Below are positions 25,372 through 32,980 of a DNA stretch of 43,673 nt, one piece after another. The notes under the pieces were generated by a model that worked only from the letters and a program-made list of their open reading frames with translations, ran no database searches and was not told the DNA's origin. Origin of the DNA: Desulfosporosinus sp. OT. GTDB lineage: Bacteria > Bacillota > Desulfitobacteriia > Desulfitobacteriales > Desulfitobacteriaceae. The translations under genes and the position numbers were made by a program. The stretch covers positions 1 through 43,673 of the forward strand of contig NZ_AGAF01000212.1 in the NCBI RefSeq assembly GCF_000224515.1. Reading direction: 5' to 3'. Positions within the stretch are counted from its first letter, which is position 1. The number at the start of each line of letters is the position of its first letter.

Positions 25372-26234
25372 ATGACGGAAGAACTAAGAGACTTATTTCG
25401 TCTGGACTCAAGCGTTTTATTTCAAAAGGCACAAGAAATTGCTAAAACAAAAAGAACCATCTATTGTTCCCCGAATATCGTCAATGGTTCCTGCAAGACT
25501 GTTCCTAGCTGTCGACACTGTAAATGGGAACATATGAAAGTGGAAAATCCAGGCTTTTACAAAAAAGAACACTTAAGGAAGTTAAAGCGCGAACTCAAGT
25601 ACTTGTCGAGGCGGGAATACAGAGAGTTTTTTTAGCATCCGGTTGGATGGGATATGAAGTACCGGAGTTTTACTATGATTGCATTCAATCAATAAAAGAA
25701 GATTCCAATTTAGACGTTTATGGACTCTTTGGCGCTCTGAATCGGACAAGTTTACTAAACCTCAAACGTGCCGGCATGGATGGCTACTTATGTGGCTTAG
25801 AATCTCCAAATGAAGCAATATATAAACGTTTCAGACCAGCGGGCGATACTTTGACAGATCGCATTAGTGCCTTGAAGACGGCGAAAGGCCTGAATCTAAA
25901 AATCTGGAGCGGCTTTTTAGTGGGCTTAGGAGAAACAGATGAGGATGTTAGCGTAGGGCTGGAGATTCTCAGAGGGCTTGAGCCGGAATCTCTGTCGATC
26001 TTACCCTTTACGCCATTTCCCAATACTGAGATGTGGGACGAGAATCCGGCAAACCCCCTAAAATGGGCCAGGGCTATGGCTAGTGCTAGGATCTATTTGC
26101 GGAAGCCAGATTTATTTTCCGATCAAACCGAAGGATTTTATCAAGGATATGGAATCTTAGGCGGGGCTAATGGATTCTATTCTTTCCCAGGAAAAAAGTC
26201 TCTATTTCAATCTCTCGAAAGATCCGGAGCTTAA
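25372..26234 (+). pseudogene. Second HmdB-like radical SAM gene, frameshifted at an A6 run
   Basis: The start (25372) encodes a BioB-superfamily N terminus with CKTVPSCRHC, again Cys-X5-Cys-X2-Cys. The frame then runs to a premature stop at 25635. The continuation (KEVKARTQVLVEAGIQRVFLASGW..., CGLESPNEAIYKRFRP, SGFLVGLGETDEDV, LPFTPFPNTEMW) lies in the -1 frame to 26234. The two frames join at the run of six A at 25561-25566: one extra A, or a -1 ribosomal slip on AAAAAAG, gives a continuous protein of about 287 residues. It could be a true mutation, a sequencing error or programmed frameshifting. GAGGTGG precedes the ATG. Confidence 0.8.
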
Positions 26235-26348
26235 AAGGTAAACGTTTTTGCTCTAAATCCGTTAAGTTTGATTTGCGTAATACACAGATTAAGCGAAGAG
26301 AATTTTATGGTGCTACAGGATACTTAACCAGCTGGAGGAGGGTTAGTG

Positions 26349-26963
26349 ATGAGCAGCGAGTTTGATGAGCCTAGAGATAACGAGAAATTTACGAGTAATC
26401 CGGAAGCAGACTATCAGTTGGGAATGGACATTATTTCTGGGCGCGCAGAAAGTAAGGACTTACCTGAAGCGGTTATTTTGTTCCGTGAGGCAGCTCTCGA
26501 AGGGCATCCTGGTGCCCAATATGAACTTGGAGTTTCCTATTGTGCAGGTCGTGGTATCAAGCAAAATAGTGAGAGTGCCGTGCAATGGTTTATTCGCTCA
26601 GCCGAAAATGGATACCCCAAAGCTCTGCACAATCTTGGTGTTCGGCATTCAATCGGAAAGGGTGTTGATGAAGATGCCGTCAGAGCCGCGAGTCTTTTTC
26701 TTCAGGCTGCCAGTCAAGGTCATGCGTTATCCCAATTTAAATTGGCAGTGATGTATAAAATAGGCTGGGGTGTTCAGCAGAAGGATGAAGAAGCGGATAA
26801 GTGGTTTGGCTTAGCAGGAGATACCGGCAAGAATGAAGCGCTGTGTCCCCTTTCTGAAATAGTAAAACAAGAAAATGATCGGGCAAGATGGCTTAAGGCA
26901 GCGATGAGTCGGGGGTATAGTGAAAATGCATTTGAGGTTTTTGCCGCCAGTCAGTCGATTTAG
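26349..26963 (+). CDS. Sel1-like (TPR-type) repeat protein
   Basis: About 204 residues, soluble. Around four Sel1-like repeats of 35-36 residues span residues 30-175: A.LEGHPGAQYELGVSYCAGRGI, A.NGYPKALHNLGVRHSIGKGV, A.QGHALSQFKLAVMYKIGWGV, and a final degenerate unit ending near the C terminus. Such repeats are protein-interaction scaffolds. No signal peptide, so cytoplasmic. Its place inside the radical-SAM/receptor block suggests that it bridges proteins of this system (inference). Start ATG at 26349 after GGAGGAGGGTTA; a GTG one codon earlier is possible. Confidence 0.87.
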   Translation: MSSEFDEPRDNEKFTSNPEADYQLGMDIISGRAESKDLPEAVILFREAALEGHPGAQYELGVSYCAGRGIKQNSESAVQWFIRSAENGYPKALHNLGVRHSIGKGVDEDAVRAASLFLQAASQGHALSQFKLAVMYKIGWGVQQKDEEADKWFGLAGDTGKNEALCPLSEIVKQENDRARWLKAAMSRGYSENAFEVFAASQSI

Positions 26964-26998
26964 AGCACGGTTTGTTATTATAACTTGGGAGGGAATTC

Positions 26999-28078
26999 AT
27001 GTTGAAAAAAGGATTATTAACTAAGGGTACTGTTTTGGGAGTCTCGATTTTACTTTTGTTTTCAATGCTCGTCGGATGCAGCAAAACCGAGGTCAATCCT
27101 GTCAACACAACTCCTGCACAAGTGCAGATTAAAGATATGGCGGGTCGGGAGGTGACGATTCCAAGCAATGTCAAGAGAATACTGGCCTTGCATCCAATTC
27201 CTTCCTACTTTCTGTTTAGGTTAGCTCCTGACAAGGTGGTAAGTAAAGACACGGTGTTTGATGGGAGATATTTGGGTAAAGATTCAGTGAAAGTTTATTC
27301 GGATGGGGATCGTGAAAAACTTAGTAAACTACCCACTACGGGTGTCTATTTCAAAGGGTTGGAACCAGAGCAGCTACTGCAGCTCAAACCAGATGTGATT
27401 ATATCCCTGACAAAGGACCCCGAAATTAACGATTTGACAACTAAAGTAAATATACCGATTATTGCTGTTTCTAAAGACACCATGGCAGACTATGAGAAGA
27501 CCATGCGTCTGATCGGCAAAATTGTTGGCAATGAAAGTGAGGCCAACAAGCTCGCGGATTATTGGCAGAAGAGTATTGACGAAGTGAAAGGAAAAGTAAG
27601 CGTTATACCAAGTGATAAGAGAGTGAAGGTGTTCTTCGCGGGCGCCAGTGGTGTTCTGACTACCCCAGGGACCCAGACCATCATGGCCTCCATCGTCGAC
27701 ACAGCCGGTGGGGATAACGTTGCCAAAGGATTGACCGGAAATCAAACGGGTGAAAGTCTCCCTGTCTCGATGGAACAAATTTTGAAGTGGAACCCTGAAG
27801 TGGTAATTGTAGGGACGCAAAAAGGCAAGGATCAAATCATGTCAGACACCGCTTGGAAGGATATTACCGCTGTCAAAAATAACAAAGTATTTGTTCAAGC
27901 GCGTTACGCTAGCCTCGATGGAGTCACGGCCCTAATGGGGTTAGTTTGGCTAGAAGGGAAACTATATACAAATGACTCGGAATTTAACACGTATTTTGAA
28001 AGCAAAATGAAAGAATACTACTTACTTTTCCATAACTATCAGATTACTCCAGATCAGATTGAGGAGGTTGCGAAGTAA
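26999..28078 (+). CDS. TroA/MolA-type ABC receptor lipoprotein 5
   Basis: 359 residues. Lipobox MLVGC, then IKDMAGREVTIP, LALHPIPSYFLFRLAPDKVVS, LEPEQLLQLKPDVIIS, VKVFFAGASGVLTTPG, VSMEQILKWNPEVVIVG and a ligand-loop region QARYASLDGVTALMGLVWL that lacks the W(F/Y)DRPP motif. Same class III receptor fold, probably a different ligand. GGGAGGGAATTC precedes the ATG. It is followed directly by a radical-SAM relic and by the radical-SAM/receptor fusion gene. Confidence 0.87.
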   Translation: MLKKGLLTKGTVLGVSILLLFSMLVGCSKTEVNPVNTTPAQVQIKDMAGREVTIPSNVKRILALHPIPSYFLFRLAPDKVVSKDTVFDGRYLGKDSVKVYSDGDREKLSKLPTTGVYFKGLEPEQLLQLKPDVIISLTKDPEINDLTTKVNIPIIAVSKDTMADYEKTMRLIGKIVGNESEANKLADYWQKSIDEVKGKVSVIPSDKRVKVFFAGASGVLTTPGTQTIMASIVDTAGGDNVAKGLTGNQTGESLPVSMEQILKWNPEVVIVGTQKGKDQIMSDTAWKDITAVKNNKVFVQARYASLDGVTALMGLVWLEGKLYTNDSEFNTYFESKMKEYYLLFHNYQITPDQIEEVAK

Positions 28079-28271
28079 TAATGCCAAAGCAGAACAAGTA
28101 ATGAAAACGGCTAATAGTGTACGGGTAAAAATCATGGGAAATACGTTCCGCTGGAGCGGAGGGATTGCTAGTGTTCTGCGTTCTAAGATAGAATACCAGC
28201 TTAAGAATGCTATGGACTTAGGAGGAGCATTTAAATCTGATCTGAAAGCGTATTATGTCAATAACTTTTAG
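28077..28271 (+). pseudogene. Truncated N-terminal fragment of an HmdB-like radical SAM gene
   Basis: Overlapping the stop of receptor 5, a frame encodes NNAKAEQVMKTANSVRVKIM and then GNTFRWSGGIASVLRSK. This aligns with residues 32-68 of the protein at 23178 (DGAKAEQLF, VREKVKGNIFEWSAGIARVLKC). It breaks off exactly before the Cys cluster, and about 25 unrelated residues follow to a stop at 28271. No ribosome site or full domain is present, so it is a decayed duplicate. Confidence 0.65.
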
Positions 28272-28347
28272 CGAAAATGCAATTAATTTTTAAACTAACT
28301 AGCGATCAAGCAGGGTCATGCATAGTGATTAGGAGGGGAAATAGAAA

Positions 28348-30171
28348 TTGAAATGTTATATTTGTGAAAGAGGCTGCGTAATTCGGGAAGGAAATACAGG
28401 GGCCTGCGGACTTTATCAGAACCATGGAGAACATATTATTGAGCTTTTCCCTAATAAATATTTGACTGTTTGTCCTATTTCTATTGAAACAATGCCCATA
28501 TTGCACTTCTACCCAAGAGGAAAATTCCTCCAGGTTAGTACCACGGGTTGTAATTTTAATTGTAATGGCTGTATTTCAGCGTTGATTGTTGAGGAAATGG
28601 AACCAGCAAGTAAAGCTTTGCGACAATTGCTTCCTCAACAGGTGATTGATGAAGCTGTAAAAAATGACTGTCTGGGTATTGCGTTTTTACTGAATGATCC
28701 CTTGGCATCGTTTCCAACCTTTCTTAAAGTGGCCGAACTTGCCAAAAAGCAGGGCTTGTTAGTAGGCTGTTCCTCAAATGCGTATTTTACCGAGGTCTCA
28801 CTGGCTGAAATCGGCGGTTGTATAGATTTCATCAATATTGGTGTTAAAGGATTGTCCGATCGGGCTTATCAAAACTGCGGCGGCAGCACGGTCAAGCCGG
28901 TTCTGAGAAGCATTAAGACGCTTTACGAAAAGGGTGTCCATGTGGAAGTTTCCTGCATGTTGAAAAAGGATAATATGGGAGAAGTTATGGTTCTGGCCGA
29001 GATAATTGCCCAAATATCGCAGGATATTCCTTTACAGCTAATGCGTTTTATCCCTTTGGAAGGTGCTGATCCTTCCTTGGAGCCCTCCATACTAGAGGCA
29101 GAAGATCTATATCGGGGGTTAAGAAAGTCCCTTAATTATATCTATCTTTTCAATTCACCCGGGACTGACTATCTGAACACATTCTGCCCTCGCTGTGGAG
29201 AAGTGATCTATAAACGAGATTTTTACGGCCCTATGGGAGCGAAATTGATGTCTACGGAGATAGGTTCGGGGCAAAAGAATATTTGCCCGCAATGCGACCG
29301 GATGATCAACATTAAGGCCGCTCCAGCGGAGATAAATTATCAAGAAGGAGCTTTTGAAGGAGGTTATCCCTTTACAAGGGCTCTGGAAATGATGGAAGCA
29401 ATTTTAATAGCGATTGGCGTCACGGATAAAAAGAAAGTGGTCCAGGTTTGGGAAGAGGTTCTTTGCCGTGATGGGCTGCAAAAATTACATCATTCCATTC
29501 AAAACTTCGAAACTTACCTTGAGACAATCAGGTACTTTGGGGAATTAACTAAGACGGAAAATAAGGCTGAAGATCTGGTTGCCTATATGCAAGAGAAAAT
29601 TTTGCTGATTAAAGACGGTTGCTCAGCCATCAAGTATAAGCCGCGTGTCTATTATGTCATGGGGAAACCACTTTTTTGCCTTAAAGGAGAACGTCTCGAA
29701 AATCAGCTGGTTGAAGCGGCTGGGGGAATAAGTGTAAACAAAGAGATAGAATGTAGCGGAAGGCCTGGCATGCAAATTTCTGTTGAACAATTAAATGCCC
29801 TCAATCCAGAGGTTATATTTATATCGGCTTTCCTATCTTCCTCCGTTGAAGATTTCTATAAGGAGTGTTGCAAGGCTAATATAAACGTTGATGCTGTAAA
29901 GAACAAGAGAATTTATACCCATCTTGCCTCAGGTTGGGATTTTGGCAGCCCTCGATGGATATTGGGGCTGCTGCATATAGCTAATGTTCTTCAGCCAGAG
30001 ATATATCATTTTGATGTCATTGCAGAGGCAAAAAGGTTGTATAAGGAATTCTATGGGTTGGATTTTTCCCTTTCTGATCTTAATCGATCTTTCAGTAAGC
30101 CAAGCAGCAAGTGGTCATGGAAGAACAATCGACGGGTTTGCTGCGCGAATGATAAGTCATTTTCAAGTTGA
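28348..30171 (+). CDS. Radical SAM enzyme fused to a TroA-type receptor lobe
   Basis: 607 residues. Residues 1-60 form a Cys-rich N terminus (CYICERGCVIREGNTGACG) like the AmmeMemoRadiSam/PflA-activase branch, then the cluster motif CNFNCNGC (CX3CX2C), VGCSSNAYFTE, GVKGLS, EVSCMLKKDN and LMRFIPLEGADPS. A zinc-ribbon-like FCPRCGE...CPQCDR pair lies near residues 275-320. From about residue 430 the protein reads as the C-terminal lobe of a class III ABC receptor: RVYYVMGKPLFC, VEAAGGISVN, ISVEQLNALNPEVIFIS, ASGWDFGSPRWILGLLHIA and EFYGLDFSLSDL. There is no signal peptide, so the lobe is cytoplasmic. TTG start after AGGAGGGGAAATAGAA. The fusion directly links radical chemistry to the ligand class of the surrounding receptors. 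Confidence 0.85.
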   Translation: MKCYICERGCVIREGNTGACGLYQNHGEHIIELFPNKYLTVCPISIETMPILHFYPRGKFLQVSTTGCNFNCNGCISALIVEEMEPASKALRQLLPQQVIDEAVKNDCLGIAFLLNDPLASFPTFLKVAELAKKQGLLVGCSSNAYFTEVSLAEIGGCIDFINIGVKGLSDRAYQNCGGSTVKPVLRSIKTLYEKGVHVEVSCMLKKDNMGEVMVLAEIIAQISQDIPLQLMRFIPLEGADPSLEPSILEAEDLYRGLRKSLNYIYLFNSPGTDYLNTFCPRCGEVIYKRDFYGPMGAKLMSTEIGSGQKNICPQCDRMINIKAAPAEINYQEGAFEGGYPFTRALEMMEAILIAIGVTDKKKVVQVWEEVLCRDGLQKLHHSIQNFETYLETIRYFGELTKTENKAEDLVAYMQEKILLIKDGCSAIKYKPRVYYVMGKPLFCLKGERLENQLVEAAGGISVNKEIECSGRPGMQISVEQLNALNPEVIFISAFLSSSVEDFYKECCKANINVDAVKNKRIYTHLASGWDFGSPRWILGLLHIANVLQPEIYHFDVIAEAKRLYKEFYGLDFSLSDLNRSFSKPSSKWSWKNNRRVCCANDKSFSS

Positions 30172-30196
30172 GATTTGCTAATCAAGGAACCTATTG

Positions 30197-30220
30197 GGCT
30201 ATCTTTTTCCGAAGATAGCC
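30197..30220 (+). terminator. Hairpin after the radical-SAM/receptor fusion gene
   Basis: GGCTATCTT and AAGATAGCC pair across a six-base loop, 25 bases after the stop codon. No T run follows, so it is either a weak terminator or an mRNA 3'-end stabiliser. Confidence 0.4.
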
Positions 30221-30271
30221 AAACATCGACCAACATCACCTAACGTATCTATATACAAAACAAAAATAATA

Positions 30272-30301
30272 TTGCGAATGTATTATACCTTATCGTATAA
30301 T
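30272..30301 (+). promoter_or_regulatory. Sigma-A promoter candidate for the third riboswitch operon
   Basis: TTGCGA (30272-30277), an 18-base spacer and TATAAT (30296-30301). It lies about 165 bases before the Moco aptamer. A T/G-rich GTTTGGTTT element follows at 30311, and a similar inverted element occurs upstream of modA at 5390-5437. Confidence 0.5.
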
Positions 30302-30467
30302 AATGATGTAGTTTGGTTTTGTTTGTTTTAGTTAGTCTGTGTACTGTTTAAAGGATCGTCGTGCGAATTGAAATTAATATAAACTAACATCTTGTAATAT
30401 AACTAGACATTTGACGTGGAAAAAGCCTATTTTCCATAGTTCAAAGTCTAGAAAATTGAATAATAAT

Positions 30468-30573
30468 CTCCGAGCCAGAATGACCTAAAGAGCAAATCCA
30501 TGGTCGCTGGACAGGACCTAAGGTCCTCAGGGTGTTCCTGGAAACGGGTATGCCTTCACTATTGAAAAGGAGG
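30468..30573 (+). ncRNA. Moco riboswitch 3
   Basis: P1 is CTCC/GGAG; the core GTCCTCAGGGTG, CCTGGAAACGGGTATGCCTTCAC and ATTGAAAAGGAGG is as in copies 1 and 2. The 5' half (CGAGCCAGAATGACCTAAAG) is identical to copy 1, while the 3' flank (GGCTAGGCC) matches copy 2. A terminator follows at 30605. It leads xdhC and a formate-dehydrogenase-type iron-sulfur gene, which are typical molybdenum-cofactor clients. The gap 30172-30713 holds this element, its promoter and its terminator, and no gene. Confidence 0.92.
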
Positions 30574-30604
30574 CGGCTAGGCCAGCTAGGCTTTTATTTG
30601 GCGC

Positions 30605-30637
30605 AGCTCCACTTTCTATGCGGTGGAGCTGTTTTGT
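30605..30637 (+). terminator. Riboswitch-linked terminator 3
   Basis: AGCTCCAC-TTTCTATGCG-GTGGAGCT followed by GTTTTGT. It is almost the same stem as terminator 2, supporting duplication of the whole aptamer-plus-terminator cassette. Confidence 0.8.
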
Positions 30638-30713
30638 ATGAGAACAGTTCCATGGCTATAAATGTAATTAAGAGATAAATATTGATCCTTGGAAGGTTTG
30701 GGGGGAGAGGCTA

Positions 30714-31808
30714 ATGGATAAAGAAATTTATCAGGGACTTAAAAAAGTATTTGAACAAAACTTGAAAGCGGCACTAATTACTGTAACCAGTGCTCTGGGG
30801 TCAACCCCCCGTAAGCCTGGAGCTAAGATGTTAGTATTTGCTGACGGCACTAGTGTTGGCACCATCGGCGGAGGATATGGTGAAGTTGAGGTTAGGCGGG
30901 AGGCCTTCAAGGTTATCGTAGCCCGTTCTCCCAAGATTCATTATTTAAATATGACTGCAGACCTTGATCAGGAAGATGGAATGGTTTGTGGCGGTATCAT
31001 GGAATTATTTATTGATTATTTGAGTTTTCAAGGCCCCGTGGAACAAACCAATCTATATAAGGGTTATCTGTCTGCTTTGAGAGATTACCATGACCCTATA
31101 CTTGTTACTGTGCTTGAAGCGACTGAGGAATTGTGGATAGGGAAAAAGCTTTTTATCAGGAATAATGGAGACATCCTTGGTGATCTCGGCTCAGAAGAAT
31201 TGAATAGGATTGCCGTAGAAAGTGCCGAAATAGGTGGAGAAAAATTCTATCCGCTGTTGATTAGTTTAGACTCTAGGTTCGAGTTATGTGAACCTTCAAG
31301 AACGAAAGCGACTATTCGGTTACTGATAGAGCCCCCAACGACGGTAGTGCAATTGTTAATTCTAGGGGCAGGAGATATTGCCCAATCGCTCCTAAACATG
31401 GCGAAAATCCTCGGGTATGAGGTTACAGTTGTCGATGATCGGCCATTTATTTTTAATTCTACCCGATATAACGAGGCGGATAGGATTATATGCACAGACC
31501 TCGAACGAGCCTTAGATGCTATTAATATTAATCCGCAAACCTTTGTCGTGATTGTGGCTAGGGGATCTAATTCCGACAAAGCGTGTTTGCGGAAAGTTAT
31601 CAATCAACCTGCCAGATATATTGGCATGTTGGGTAGCAACAGAAAGGTTAAAGCATTGAAATCTGAATTAGAGAAAGAGGGAGTCTGCGGCGAATTGTTG
31701 CAAAAATTGTATTCCCCAATTGGTCTTAAAATCAGAGCAGAAACTCCGGCAGAAATAGCCGTAAGCATTCTCAGTCAGGTAATTAAAGTTCAGAAGCGAC
31801 TGGCATAG
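30714..31808 (+). CDS. XdhC/CoxI-family molybdenum cofactor insertion/sulfuration factor
   Basis: 364 residues, full-length two-domain XdhC. The N-terminal XdhC/CoxI domain has ALITVTSALGSTPRKPGAKMLV, GTIGGGYGEVE and MVCGGIMELFI (the CGG motif). The C-terminal Rossmann domain has LLILGAGDIAQSLLNMAKILGYEVTVVDDRP, VVIVARG, YIGMLGSNRKVKAL and SPIGLKIRAETPAEIAVSILSQ. XdhC proteins bind molybdenum cofactor and pass it, sulfurated, to xanthine-dehydrogenase-type enzymes. A good ribosome site, GGGGGGAGAG, precedes the ATG. Placement behind a Moco riboswitch fits. No xdhA/B client is in the window. Confidence 0.92.
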   Translation: MDKEIYQGLKKVFEQNLKAALITVTSALGSTPRKPGAKMLVFADGTSVGTIGGGYGEVEVRREAFKVIVARSPKIHYLNMTADLDQEDGMVCGGIMELFIDYLSFQGPVEQTNLYKGYLSALRDYHDPILVTVLEATEELWIGKKLFIRNNGDILGDLGSEELNRIAVESAEIGGEKFYPLLISLDSRFELCEPSRTKATIRLLIEPPTTVVQLLILGAGDIAQSLLNMAKILGYEVTVVDDRPFIFNSTRYNEADRIICTDLERALDAININPQTFVVIVARGSNSDKACLRKVINQPARYIGMLGSNRKVKALKSELEKEGVCGELLQKLYSPIGLKIRAETPAEIAVSILSQVIKVQKRLA

Positions 31809-31878
31809 ACTTGCAGAATAAGGAACACCTGCTTTAAGAAGTGGGGGTCTTAGAAATAGGTTAAAGGAGGATGCTCAA

Positions 31879-32175
31879 GTGCCTGAAATAAAAGGTTCAG
31901 TAACAATTAATGTCAACACTTACGCTGGTGGGGTATCACTTGTCGCCATAAACCATGATACGAATAAAATAATTGAATTTACAGATTTTATTATGGTTGG
32001 TTTTGCTGATCAAGGTGAATATATAGCCAACAATTGCACAATACCACAGGTAGCCCAGGGGTTATTTAGACTGCATGACCTCTACGATGAGCTCAGTTCG
32101 GAGGCTCAAGTTAAAGATAAGCCAAGACTTGTTGTATTGCCGTCTAAAATTAAGAAAGATAAAGATATTGTGTAA
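31879..32175 (+). CDS. Small conserved-looking protein of unknown function
   Basis: 98 residues, soluble, acidic in the middle and Lys-rich at the C terminus. I do not recognise it. The predicted layout is two beta-rich segments (KGSVTINVNTYAGGVSLVAI and IIEFTDFIMVGF) followed by a helix (LFRLHDLYDELSSEA). GTG start after AAAGGAGGATGCTCAA, a strong ribosome site, so it is very probably a real gene. It lies 70 bases after xdhC in the same presumed operon. Confidence 0.7.
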   Translation: MPEIKGSVTINVNTYAGGVSLVAINHDTNKIIEFTDFIMVGFADQGEYIANNCTIPQVAQGLFRLHDLYDELSSEAQVKDKPRLVVLPSKIKKDKDIV

Positions 32176-32318
32176 AAAACGTGCCTGTGTTTTAAAGTCT
32201 GATTTTAATGAACGAATTAAAATTAAAGGAGGTGAGCAACCCCAGCCTTTCTGTTTAGGAAAGGGTTACTTTTCAACAAGAATTGTTTGAGGAAAATACA
32301 GCCTTACAGGAGGGGAAC

Positions 32319-32963
32319 ATGACAAAGGAAACAACGGATAAGAAAGAATTAGCAGATATGATGGAAAAAACAGCAAGAGGTCCTTTTGCCCCTGTCTATC
32401 CGATTCTAGCCGAAAGGTTTTATCGAGAATCGTTTCTGAAGAAGGGACTATGCATTGACATCGGAAGCGGAGGCGCACAGCTTGGTCTGGCAATCGGAAA
32501 AATCAGCGATTTCGAGATTATCTCTTTGGACATCAATAAATATGCGCTAGAATACGCTCGAAAAAATGCTATGTCTATGGGATTGGGCGCAAAATTTTCG
32601 GCGCTTTGTGGTGATGTAATGGAATTACCCCTGGATAGCGAAAGTGTCGATTTATGTGTCAGCAGAGGTTCTTTTTGGTTCTGGGAGGACGGGGTAAAAG
32701 CCTTTGCCGAAATCTATAGAATTATGAAGCCAGAGGCGAAAGCCTTTATTGGCTGTGGATTTGGAACCAAAGAGATTCTGGAAAAGGTTATTGAACAGAT
32801 GAAAGCTCTCAATCCAGAATGGAATGCTAAAAGACTAAAAATGTTCCAAGATAACCCGGTCGAGAAATATGAAGGTTTTTTGCAAGCTGCAAAAATTAAA
32901 AACTACACAATTGAAGACAATGAAACGGGAAGATATATTATATTTTCAAAGCCATTAAACTAG
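32319..32963 (+). CDS. Class I SAM-dependent methyltransferase 2
   Basis: About 214 residues. Motif I CIDIGSGGAQLGLAIG, acidic LDINKYA, CGDVMELPLDSESVDLCVSRGSFWFWED and AFAEIYRIMKPEA. It is a paralog of the methyltransferase at 22472 over most of its length. The start is ATG at 32319 after AGGAGGGGAAC; an upstream in-frame TTG precedes that ribosome site. The substrate is unknown. The paired paralogs at both ends of the 22-33 kb block suggest shared chemistry. Confidence 0.85.
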   Translation: MTKETTDKKELADMMEKTARGPFAPVYPILAERFYRESFLKKGLCIDIGSGGAQLGLAIGKISDFEIISLDINKYALEYARKNAMSMGLGAKFSALCGDVMELPLDSESVDLCVSRGSFWFWEDGVKAFAEIYRIMKPEAKAFIGCGFGTKEILEKVIEQMKALNPEWNAKRLKMFQDNPVEKYEGFLQAAKIKNYTIEDNETGRYIIFSKPLN

Positions 32964-32980
32964 GAGAGGGGCGAAACGCT

